From Synergistaceae bacterium (GTDB lineage: Bacteria; Synergistota; Synergistia; Synergistales; Aminobacteriaceae): a stretch of 60,004 bases of DNA. The stretch lies in NCBI GenBank assembly GCA_022837505.1, contig JALHFZ010000005.1, positions 1 through 60,004 on the forward strand. Reading direction: 5' to 3'. A model generated the notes under the pieces. The model saw only the letters and a program-made list of their open reading frames with translations, was not told the origin of the DNA and did no database searches. This document shows, one piece after another, positions 44,400 to 51,127 of this stretch. The stretch's first letter is position 1, and every line of letters starts with the position of its first letter. The position numbers and the translations under genes were made by a program.

Positions 44400-45002
44400 A
44401 TGCTTGAAGACCTCTCCCATCATATACTGGATATCGCAGAGAACAGCGCAAACGCGGGAAGCTCTGAGGTGGAGATCGAGTTCGACGAAAGGGGCGCTTT
44501 TGTAACCCTTTCAGTTCGGGACAACGGAAAGGGAATGGACGAACAGACGGCCCGGGCTGTCGTGAACCCCTTCGTCACCAGCCGGACCACCCGGCGGGTC
44601 GGCCTTGGCCTTCCCTTTCTGAAACAGATGGCAGAACTGTGCGGAGGAGCCTTCTCCCTTGTCACTGCACCGGGAGAAGGAACGACTGTCACCGCAAGCT
44701 TTCGGAAGGACAGCATCGACACCCCCCCGCCGGGGGATATTCCCTCCACCCTGGTCACCCTTTTCCTCTCCGGAGGAGGGGTCCGGTGGAGATACCGTCA
44801 CAAAACCGGGAGGGGAGAATTTCTTCTCGACAGCGACGAGCTTGCCGATGCCCTCGGGAGGGATTTCATCTCCGATGTCTCCCTCCTCGGCAGCGTCAAG
44901 GAGTATATAGGTGAAAACCTGTCGGAGATCGGGTGGACGCCCTATCAATATTCCGCTCTTCCCGGAGAGGAGAAGCCAGTTATGGAGGAGGAGTTCAGAT
45001 GA
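44400..45002 (+). CDS. GHKL-type ATPase (histidine-kinase-like, no DHp domain)
   Basis: This 200-residue protein starts almost directly with a HATPase_c domain: HHILDIAENSANAGSSEVEI (N box), VRDNGKGMDE (G1), TRRVGLGLPFLKQMAEL (G2). The phospho-acceptor helix of normal sensor kinases is missing. It could be an anti-sigma or RsbW-like protein kinase, or a partner needing another sensor. The C-terminal 90 residues are of unknown type. GGAGG stands ahead of the ATG at 44400. Its stop overlaps the next gene, a formate/nitrite channel, so both are expressed together. Confidence 0.8.
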   Translation: MLEDLSHHILDIAENSANAGSSEVEIEFDERGAFVTLSVRDNGKGMDEQTARAVVNPFVTSRTTRRVGLGLPFLKQMAELCGGAFSLVTAPGEGTTVTASFRKDSIDTPPPGDIPSTLVTLFLSGGGVRWRYRHKTGRGEFLLDSDELADALGRDFISDVSLLGSVKEYIGENLSEIGWTPYQYSALPGEEKPVMEEEFR

Positions 45003-45820
45003 GGACACCGGCTGAAATGGCGCGGACGGCATGCGCCGTATCGGTGGTGAAGGCGTCCCTTTCCGTCCGGAAAATGCTGCTCATGGGGATTCTCGCGGGG
45101 GCATATATCGGATTCGCGGCATGGTTCACCATCGCGGTGACCTTCGATATGCCGGAACACCTGGGGATGGGCTTCACGAAACTGATATCCGGAGCCGCCT
45201 TCAGCGTCGGGCTCATGATGGTGGGCATCGCCGGCTCGGAGCTCTTCACGGGCAACAGCATGATGCCCATGGGGTACCTTGCGGGGTGCACCCCCATGGG
45301 AAAGATCATCAGGAACTGGGGGTGGGTCTACTTCGCTAATTTTCTCGGCGGGTTTCTTGTCGCCGCCCTCGTATACTTTGCCGGTCTGGTCGACGGCCCC
45401 GCGGGGGGCAAAGCCCTCTCCATAGCGGCGGGAAAAATGGCCCTGCCGGTCTCCCAGGCTTTTATCCGGGGGGTACTGTGCAACTGGATGGTGACTCTTG
45501 CCGTATGGATGATGATGGCGGCCACGGACGTCACCGGAAAGATATGGGCGGCCTTTTTCCCCATCATGGCCTTCGTCGCCTCGGGATTCGAACACTCCGT
45601 GGCCAATATGCATTTCCTCTCCCTGGGAATGCTGCTGAGGGGAAACCCGGGAGCAGTGGCGGCGTCGGGACTCTCCGAAGGGGCCCTTTCAGAAATAACC
45701 CTCGGGGGATATCTTCACAACCTTCTTCCCGTCACCCTGGGGAATATCGTCGGAGGCGTGCTTTTCATCGCGGTTTTCTACTACTTCATTTATAAGGAAG
45801 ACGTGGCGGACCTCGGATAG
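44999..45820 (+). CDS. Formate/nitrite transporter family channel (FocA/NirC)
   Basis: This 273-residue protein has six membrane segments. Family blocks are GAYIGFAAWFTIAV, GSELFTGNSMM, NWGWVYFANFLGGF, RGVLCNWMVTLAVWM and FEHSVANMHFLSLGML. It passes formate, nitrite or hydrosulfide; which one cannot be read. The ATG at 44999 overlaps the stop of the GHKL gene. Confidence 0.9.
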   Translation: MRTPAEMARTACAVSVVKASLSVRKMLLMGILAGAYIGFAAWFTIAVTFDMPEHLGMGFTKLISGAAFSVGLMMVGIAGSELFTGNSMMPMGYLAGCTPMGKIIRNWGWVYFANFLGGFLVAALVYFAGLVDGPAGGKALSIAAGKMALPVSQAFIRGVLCNWMVTLAVWMMMAATDVTGKIWAAFFPIMAFVASGFEHSVANMHFLSLGMLLRGNPGAVAASGLSEGALSEITLGGYLHNLLPVTLGNIVGGVLFIAVFYYFIYKEDVADLG

Positions 45821-45866
45821 GGGTTTGCTCGCCCTCGGAAGGCAGAAAAACACCTTTTTTATTTTG

Positions 45867-45875
45867 TGGTATAAT
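45867..45875 (+). promoter_or_regulatory. Extended -10 promoter of the structured RNA
   Basis: TGGTATAAT is a perfect extended -10 element. No good -35 is visible. Transcription should start near 45882. Confidence 0.5.
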
Positions 45876-45881
45876 ATGCAT

Positions 45882-46113
45882 AGCTTCAAAGAACCTTGAT
45901 ATGACCCTGCGATGCCCGTGATCGTGATATTTGTCTTGAGCCAACACTCGAGCCTTGCGGGGCCGTCCGTTTGGACCGGCAGAGGAGATGCTTCGGCATC
46001 GACGAAGCTGAGGTTCAGCAGGCCCCAGATTTGAAGGAACGGGTCAAGACGTTCATGACACGACATTGCGGGGAGGATCATGGCGGGGCCGGGGAAACCC
46101 GGCCCCATTTTTT
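45882..46113 (+). ncRNA. ssrS: Structured RNA, possibly 6S RNA
   Basis: The roughly 230-nt stretch has no coding potential but folds strongly. CCCTGCGATG (45905-45914) pairs along its whole length with CATTGCGGGG (46064-46073). GTCTTGAGCC (45933) pairs with GGGTCAAGAC (46041) with one mismatch. GGGGCC (45959) pairs with GGCCCC (46021). Inside are three hairpins: GTCC/GGAC (45965-45976), GATGC with a TTCG loop (45987-46000) and GCTGA/TCAGC (46007-46019). A promoter precedes it and a terminator follows. The long interrupted rod and the location two genes from rarA, where 6S RNA is found in several bacteria, suggest 6S RNA. The multi-hairpin tip is not typical, so the family call is tentative, but the RNA itself is well supported. 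Confidence 0.6.
46085..46113 (+). terminator. Terminator of the structured RNA
   Basis: GGGGCCGGG, a GAAA loop and CCCGGCCCC form a 9-bp GC stem (46085-46106), followed by ATTTTTT. It separates the RNA from the HAD gene; read-through could supply the HAD-rarA transcript. Confidence 0.9.
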
Positions 46114-46133
46114 GGTACAAGGAGGGCAATCTC

Positions 46134-47111
46134 GTGACCCTGTCTGTTTCTCCTCCCTTCTGGCATCCTGCCTTTTCCCAGGGGTTCATCCTTGACTGGG
46201 ATGGTGTCCTTGCTGAGACAAAGCTGAACTTCGCACCCATACGGGAGAAGTATTTCGGCGGGGAATTCGTACCCCTCCTGGAAGCCGCCCAATCCCTTCC
46301 TCCCGAACGGAGAGAGGACCTGAACCGTGACATCTATGACCTCGAGATGGCCGGAGCCGAGACGGCCGAGGCCGTACCGGGGGCCTTCGAACTGCTCAAC
46401 TGGCTTGAGGAGGGGCAAAAGCCCTGGTGCGTCGTCTCCCGGAACTGCCGGGACTCCATCCACCTTGCTGCCGCCCGCTGCGGCCTTCCCCTTCCTACCG
46501 TAGTGAAGAGCCGGGATGAACCTCCGGTGAAACCTGAGCCCGAGGCCCTCTGGAGCGCCGCCATCGCCCTCGGAGTGCCCTTTGAGAAATGCCTCATGGT
46601 GGGGGATTTTCTCTACGACCTTGTGGGGGCCAGAAGGGCCGGGATGCGGGCCGTCCTTGTACAGCGCCCCCGGGCGGAATGGAAGCACTGGGCGGATGTA
46701 TCCTTCGACCGCCTGACGGATTTTGTCGCCTCTCTGAAGGCCCCTGAACCCCTCGTCCCCTGGGAGTACGCCTCCCTTGCCGAGGAGAAGGGGAGGGAAA
46801 AGCTCGCCGAGCGGGCAGGCCATAGAGTTCTCCTCTCCGGAAAGGATCCCCTGATCCTTCCAAAGGCTCTTTCCCTTGCAGAGCGGGGCATCCTCCTCTT
46901 TGCCCTTGAGGACGGCGGCCCCCTGTCTGCTGAACAGTGGAAAAATATGCCGGCCATTCCTCCCTCCCTTCTTGATCAGCCCCTGGTTCCTGTGCTTCAA
47001 TCGCTGCTGAGCTTCCGCTACCCTCTGGCGGAAATTGCTGATGGAGCCGACGGCCGCCCCTCTCTCCGGGAGGGGGAAGGTCTCGACCGGCTGCTTGGAA
47101 AGATCCCATGA
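46134..47111 (+). CDS. HAD-superfamily hydrolase
   Basis: This 325-residue protein carries the four HAD motifs: FILDWDGVLAET (D21 nucleophile, D23), WCVVSRNCRDS, the lysine in VKPEPEALW and MVGDFLYDLVGARRAGM. It is probably a small-molecule phosphatase. The C-terminal 120 residues go beyond the normal HAD length and are unassigned. The start is GTG at 46134 after AAGGAGGGC. Its end overlaps rarA by 4 nt. Confidence 0.8.
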   Translation: MTLSVSPPFWHPAFSQGFILDWDGVLAETKLNFAPIREKYFGGEFVPLLEAAQSLPPERREDLNRDIYDLEMAGAETAEAVPGAFELLNWLEEGQKPWCVVSRNCRDSIHLAAARCGLPLPTVVKSRDEPPVKPEPEALWSAAIALGVPFEKCLMVGDFLYDLVGARRAGMRAVLVQRPRAEWKHWADVSFDRLTDFVASLKAPEPLVPWEYASLAEEKGREKLAERAGHRVLLSGKDPLILPKALSLAERGILLFALEDGGPLSAEQWKNMPAIPPSLLDQPLVPVLQSLLSFRYPLAEIADGADGRPSLREGEGLDRLLGKIP

Positions 47112-48388
47112 CCTCTTCACCCCCCACCCGGTGGGAGATCCCCCTCGCAGAACGGATGCGCCCCCGGACCCTCGATGAATTTTCCGGACAGGCTCATCTC
47201 CTCGGCTCCGATGCCCCCCTGCGGAGAAACATCGAGTCGGGAAACGTGCCGAGCTGCGTTCTCTACGGCCCTCCAGGAGTGGGGAAAACTACCCTCGTCC
47301 GGCTTCTGGCCTCTGCCACCGAACGGGACATCCTCGAGATCAACGCCGTCTCCGCCAAGGTATCGGAGCTGCGGGAGGTCGTCGTCCAGGCGGCAAATCT
47401 CAAGGCCCTCCGGGGGGGACACTCGGCCATCGCCTTCGTGGATGAACTCTATCATTTCAACAAAACCCAGCAGAACGCCCTTCTACCCTCCGTGGAAAGG
47501 GGGGATCTCATCCTCGTGGGGACCACTACCGAAAACCCCTGGTTCGAGATCAATAAAACCCTTCTTTCCCGCATGGTGGTCTTCGAACTCCACCCCCTGT
47601 CGGAGGATGACCTCGTCCTTCTGCTCGAAAGGGCCCTCGCCGACGACGAAAGGGGCCTCGGAAGGCTGAACCTTCAGGCGGAGGAGAGTGCCCTTCGCCT
47701 TCTCGCCTCCATGTCGGGAGGGGATGCCCGTCAGGCCCTGACGCGCCTTGACTTCACCGCCGGCTCCATTGCAGCCCGGGGAGGGGCTCTTCTCACCGAG
47801 GCTGCCGTGAAGGAGTCCCTTCCCCTCGCGGCGGTACGGTACGATAAAACCTCCGATGACCATTACGCGATTATCTCGGCCCTCATCAAGAGCATCCGGG
47901 GCTCGGACCCCGACGCCGCGGTCTACTGGCTTGCCCGGCTTCTGGCCGGAGGGGAGGACCTGCGCTTCCTCTGCCGCCGCCTCCTCATCTCTGCGGCGGA
48001 GGATATCGGCCTTGCCGACCCCCAGGCCCTCGTGGTGACCGCCGCCGCTGCCCAGGCCGTGGATATGACGGGCCTTCCCGAGGCGAGGATCATCCTCTCG
48101 GAAGCAGTACTCTACCTCGCTGCTGCGCCGAAGAGCAACAGCGCCTACCTGGCGGTGAACGGGGCTGAAAAGGCCATAAACAAAGGAGACCTCCAGGAGG
48201 TCCCCTTTCATCTCAAACCGTCGGGGTCGGGGTATCTCTACCCCCATTCAGACCCCCGCCACTGGGTCCCCCAGCAGTATATGGAATCCCAGCGGCGCTT
48301 CTGGTTCCCCGGTGAGCTCGGCGAGGAGAAGGCCATGGCCGAGCGGCTGCAGAAATTCTGGCGGCGCTTTCGGGAGGGAGCGAAGTAG
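47108..48388 (+). CDS. rarA: Replication-associated recombination protein A (AAA+ ATPase)
   Basis: This 426-residue RarA/MgsA/WRNIP1 homologue acts at stalled replication forks. Walker A is GPPGVGKTT with K60. Walker B reads AFVDELYHFNKTQQNALLP, where most relatives have DEIHRF, so two positions differ. Sensor regions TTTENPWFEINKTLLSR and SGGDARQALTRL follow, then the tetramerisation region and HLKPSGSGYLYPHSDP near the end. It is coupled to the HAD gene. It converges with ydcF with 7 nt between. Confidence 0.93.
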   Translation: MTSSPPTRWEIPLAERMRPRTLDEFSGQAHLLGSDAPLRRNIESGNVPSCVLYGPPGVGKTTLVRLLASATERDILEINAVSAKVSELREVVVQAANLKALRGGHSAIAFVDELYHFNKTQQNALLPSVERGDLILVGTTTENPWFEINKTLLSRMVVFELHPLSEDDLVLLLERALADDERGLGRLNLQAEESALRLLASMSGGDARQALTRLDFTAGSIAARGGALLTEAAVKESLPLAAVRYDKTSDDHYAIISALIKSIRGSDPDAAVYWLARLLAGGEDLRFLCRRLLISAAEDIGLADPQALVVTAAAAQAVDMTGLPEARIILSEAVLYLAAAPKSNSAYLAVNGAEKAINKGDLQEVPFHLKPSGSGYLYPHSDPRHWVPQQYMESQRRFWFPGELGEEKAMAERLQKFWRRFREGAK

Positions 48389-48395
48389 AGCTTCT

Positions 48396-49205
48396 TCAGG
48401 GAAGGGCCGGGCGGGAAAAAATAGCCGAGGTCGCACTCCCGATATATTCCTTCACTGCGGCCGCAGTATGAAGAAATGCCGAAGGAGAGGGTAGAAAGTC
48501 CATGGGGGTGGTTTTCCCCTCATCCTCCAGCAGGCCGGAGGGAAGGGGGACGATCTCCAGACCGGAAAGGAAACGCCCTGCCTCCCGGAGAGACCGCTTC
48601 AGATGATAGGCCGTCGTTACCACTATGACTCTTTCCGCCCCTGTATTCTGGAGAAGGGGGGCGGAGAGCTCAAAGTTCTCTCCCGTAGTTCTTGACCGTC
48701 CCTCCACTATGAGGGGACCCCGGAAGGAAATATTCGAAGCGGTCCTCCGAACCATCTCCCCGATCTCCTCCGGAGAGGCTTTTTCCGGATACCCCCCTGA
48801 ATAGATCAGCGGGCATTGCAGCCCCTCCGCCGCTGCGCACCCTGCGACGAACCGCTGGAGAGTCTCTGCCCCCATGGAGAAGACCAGTCCGCCGCCCTCG
48901 CTTCGCCTACCCTCCACTCCCCCTGCCAGGACGAGAACAGCCGTCCTTTTCTCCGACTCCGGGAGGTCAAAGGAAAAACCCCTTTCGAGGGGCATCAGGA
49001 TCAGCTTCGCGAAGACCGGAAGGGACAGGAGGAAAAGCAAAAGAGCCAAGAAGACGGGGAAAAGGACGGGAGACACCCTCCGGCCCCGGTGATTTCGCCG
49101 GGGAAGGAGGAAATAGAGAGAGGCTGCAAGGCAGAGAAGGATCAGGGATCCCGGAAGGGTTACAAAGGCGCCGGCAGCCTTGTAGAGAAAATACGAAAGG
49201 GTCAT
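48396..49205 (-). CDS. YdcF/SanA/ElyC-family (DUF218) membrane protein
   Basis: This 269-residue protein has two N-terminal membrane helices (GSLILLCLAASLYFLL and FPVFLALLLFLLSLPVF). A periplasmic or cytoplasmic DUF218 domain follows: VLVLAGGVEGRRSEGG, LIYSGGYPEKASPEE, EGRSRTTGENFE, VIVVTTAYHLKRS. Members are linked to envelope polysaccharide synthesis and vancomycin tolerance; the reaction is unknown. It ends next to the convergent rarA stop. Confidence 0.85.
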   Translation of the reverse strand: MTLSYFLYKAAGAFVTLPGSLILLCLAASLYFLLPRRNHRGRRVSPVLFPVFLALLLFLLSLPVFAKLILMPLERGFSFDLPESEKRTAVLVLAGGVEGRRSEGGGLVFSMGAETLQRFVAGCAAAEGLQCPLIYSGGYPEKASPEEIGEMVRRTASNISFRGPLIVEGRSRTTGENFELSAPLLQNTGAERVIVVTTAYHLKRSLREAGRFLSGLEIVPLPSGLLEDEGKTTPMDFLPSPSAFLHTAAAVKEYIGSATSAIFSRPALP

Positions 49206-49215
49206 CCCTCAGCCC

Positions 49216-49896
49216 TCACTGAGAAGGGGAGGACCGGCGGGCGCGGTTGTTCAGATAGGCGAGGAGGGCTTCCTTGCTCAGGATAATGTGCTTTTCCGTC
49301 TCCTCCGCAGCCCCTTCGCCGTCCCCGGCAAGGAGTGCGTCGATGATCGCAAGATGCCCCGAGGTGAAGGCGGTGATGGGCGAACGCTCCACCGAAAAGG
49401 ACCGGCAGAGATTTATGAGGTCGGATATATTCTTCAGCATCAGAGTAAGAAATCGGTTGGTCCCGGACTGGCAGAGGGCGGCGTGGAATTGGCGGTCTTC
49501 CTCCACGTATTCTGCTACGGGGGTTGCGTCCGTCATGGAGGCGAAGACCGAACGGAAGCGTCTGAGCTCCTCCACGGGAGGGTCAAGGCTTAAATTTTTC
49601 ACCGCAAGGGTTTCGAGGGCGATCCGCAGCTCGTAAAGATCGGAGGCATCCTTGAGGGTCGGCAGGGTGACGAAGGCTCCCTTCCGGGGTGACAGAGTGA
49701 CAAGCCCTGTCTGCGCAAGCTGCCGGATGGCCTCCCGGACGGGCGTCCGGGAGACGGCCATCTGCTCGGCGAGCTCTATTTCGGAAAGTTTTGATCCGGG
49801 GGGCAGCACTCCCCCGGCAATAGCCTCCCGGAGTTTTTCGTAGACAATCTGCCGTAAACCCTGGTTTGCTGCGGGAGAAAGAGATTTTCTGTCCAT
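49216..49896 (-). CDS. GntR-family transcriptional regulator (FadR/FCD type)
   Basis: This 226-residue regulator has an N-terminal winged helix (LREAIAGGVLPPGSKLSEIE, VSRTPVREAIRQLAQTG) and an all-helical FCD domain for ligand binding. The ATG at 49896 is chosen with GGGAGG upstream; an earlier in-frame ATG is less likely. The promoter carries TATGTACATA overlapping the -10, a likely self-operator. The first ten codons and the whole promoter are copied in inverted orientation 500 bp away. Target genes are not evident. Confidence 0.9.
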   Translation of the reverse strand: MDRKSLSPAANQGLRQIVYEKLREAIAGGVLPPGSKLSEIELAEQMAVSRTPVREAIRQLAQTGLVTLSPRKGAFVTLPTLKDASDLYELRIALETLAVKNLSLDPPVEELRRFRSVFASMTDATPVAEYVEEDRQFHAALCQSGTNRFLTLMLKNISDLINLCRSFSVERSPITAFTSGHLAIIDALLAGDGEGAAEETEKHIILSKEALLAYLNNRARRSSPSQ

Positions 49897-49960
49897 AATG
49901 AAAGACCTCCCATGCACTCTATGTACATATTATACTGCATGGAAAGTACAGGTAAAACCC
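49867..49960. repeat. 94-bp inverted repeat, copy A (native gntR 5' region)
   Basis: This copy contains the gntR promoter, ribosome site and first ten codons. It is identical over 94 bases to the reverse complement of 50457-50550. The intervening 496 bp hold the truncated adenosyltransferase. Confidence 0.97.
49920..49956 (-). promoter_or_regulatory. gntR promoter with palindromic operator
   Basis: On the minus strand TATAAT (49934-49929) has TTTACC at 16-nt spacing. The perfect palindrome TATGTACATA (49920-49929) begins at the last base of the -10. A dimeric GntR protein bound here would block transcription. Confidence 0.5.
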
Positions 49961-49986
49961 CTCAGAGTACAGGTAAAACCCCTCAG
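49945..49986. repeat. 21-bp tandem direct repeat upstream of gntR
   Basis: Two adjacent identical 21-mers (49945-49965 and 49966-49986), each starting AGTACAGGTAAAACC, overlap the -35 region of gntR. The first is mostly inside copy A of the inverted repeat. They could be operator copies or rearrangement scars. Confidence 0.9.
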
Positions 49987-49996
49987 GCCGGGAGAA

Positions 49997-50456
49997 TTAA
50001 AGGCATTGGGAGGATTCTCCCCTTTCACTCCTGAAGAGGAAGTCGTACCAGAGGGAGAGGGCATAGATCGCGTCGGAAAGCCTGTTGATATAGCGGTAGA
50101 TATCTTCCTCCATTTCCCTGTTCCGGAAGAGCTTCACGGCGGATCGTTCGGCCCTCCGCGCAACAGTGCGGGCGATGTGGAGGGCTGCCCCCGGGGTGGA
50201 ATCTCCCGGCCGGATAAAGCGGAAATTCTTCCCTGCCCGCTCTCCCGCCCTTTCGGTTATTTCCTCGAGGACGGCAATATCAGGGCAGGGGAGGCCGGGG
50301 TAGAGGGCGATGTGTCCCATGGCCTTCCCCAGCTCCTGCTCAAGAATGCACAGCTCCGTGCAGATCTCGGGGTATTCGCAGAGGGACCGGGCCAACCCGA
50401 CCTGGGCCTGGCACTCGTCAAGAGTGCCGTAGGTCTCCACCCGGGGGTGATCCTTC
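49997..50456 (-). pseudogene. PduO-type cob(I)alamin adenosyltransferase, 5'-truncated
   Basis: The minus strand encodes 147 residues that match the helical-bundle adenosyltransferase: KDHPRVETYGTLDECQAQVG, SLCEYPEICTELCILEQELG, RFIRPGD and ARTVARRAERS. The family begins some 25-35 residues earlier with the ATP-binding TRTGDxGxT segment. Here it is absent, because homology stops exactly where the 94-bp repeat copy B begins (50456/50457). No ribosome site precedes the remaining GTG. The enzyme would make adenosylcobalamin, so its loss matters for the cobamide pathway encoded at 9285-12852 unless another copy exists. Confidence 0.8.
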
Positions 50457-50978
50457 GGGTTTTACCTGTACTTTCCATGCAGTATAATATGTACATAGAG
50501 TGCATGGGAGGTCTTTCATTATGGACAGAAAATCTCTTTCTCCCGCAGCAGAGCAGTCTCCAAGGACGGAAAAAACTACCCGTATGAGGGCATCGGTGAG
50601 CACGCCCGAAGAAAGGGCCCGGCAGGGCTCCCCTTCAATCTCCAGTGTGCGCACGGGGAAGGGGTCTCCTCCGGAAAGCACGCACCCTTCGCACTGGCTG
50701 TAGCTCAGGGGGGCCTCGAGAACATCCTCAATGCTCCGTTCGGCCTTCAAGCCCATCTCAGGTCCGTAAAAGGAAAGATAGTTCAGCTTGCTGCTGTTCC
50801 TTGAGGTAATCTCCGGGATCTCGAGGGTCTGAAGGGTGAGGGAGACATCAAGATTTTTCAGTTTGGGAGAAAGTTCATCAACAATGGCCCGAAGAGCTTT
50901 ATTCGTCTCATCGCATGGGGGGCACTGGACGCCTGAACCCGGGGCGGGCACGTAATGACGGATATAGAGAGTGTTCAT
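50418..50978 (-). CDS. DUF2703-like protein with a chimeric C-terminus
   Basis: Residues 1 to about 143 look like a DUF2703-type protein, a small family with a thioredoxin-like CPPC near the N-terminus (GSGVQCPPCDETNKAL) and a second cysteine pair (SQCEGCVLSGG). Its role is unknown. From about 50550 the frame runs through inverted-repeat copy B and then out of frame through the adenosyltransferase start, adding about 44 unrelated residues (GERDFLSIMKDLPCTLC and on). The native stop is therefore lost or was very close to the junction. The ATG at 50978 has GGAGG 9 nt upstream. Confidence 0.6.
   Translation of the reverse strand: MNTLYIRHYVPAPGSGVQCPPCDETNKALRAIVDELSPKLKNLDVSLTLQTLEIPEITSRNSSKLNYLSFYGPEMGLKAERSIEDVLEAPLSYSQCEGCVLSGGDPFPVRTLEIEGEPCRALSSGVLTDALIRVVFSVLGDCSAAGERDFLSIMKDLPCTLCTYYTAWKVQVKPEGSPPGGDLRHS
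50457..50550. repeat. 94-bp inverted repeat, copy B
   Basis: Reverse complement of 49867-49960 without a single mismatch. It carries TATAAT (50483-50488), the TATGTACATA palindrome, GGGAGG and an ATG, all pointing rightward into the antisense strand of the DUF2703 gene. The left edge cuts the adenosyltransferase and the right edge meets the end of the DUF2703 frame. Confidence 0.97.
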
Positions 50979-51083
50979 CACGAAAAACCTCCTTATTCTG
51001 ATGAAGATATATTCTCTGATTCATTATAACACCAGCGAGGAGGATGAGATATTCTATTATCGAGATAAATTTTATTTCCATAT

Positions 51084-51091
51084 GCTATAAT
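51084..51091 (+). promoter_or_regulatory. Candidate extended -10 promoter
   Basis: GCTATAAT preceded by T gives TGCTATAAT, a perfect extended -10 at 51083-51091. It lies 37 nt before the repeat-protein start. A -35 is not evident. Confidence 0.4.
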
Positions 51092-51127
51092 CTAATCAAC
51101 TCTAAAACCACAAAGGAGATGAGAAAG

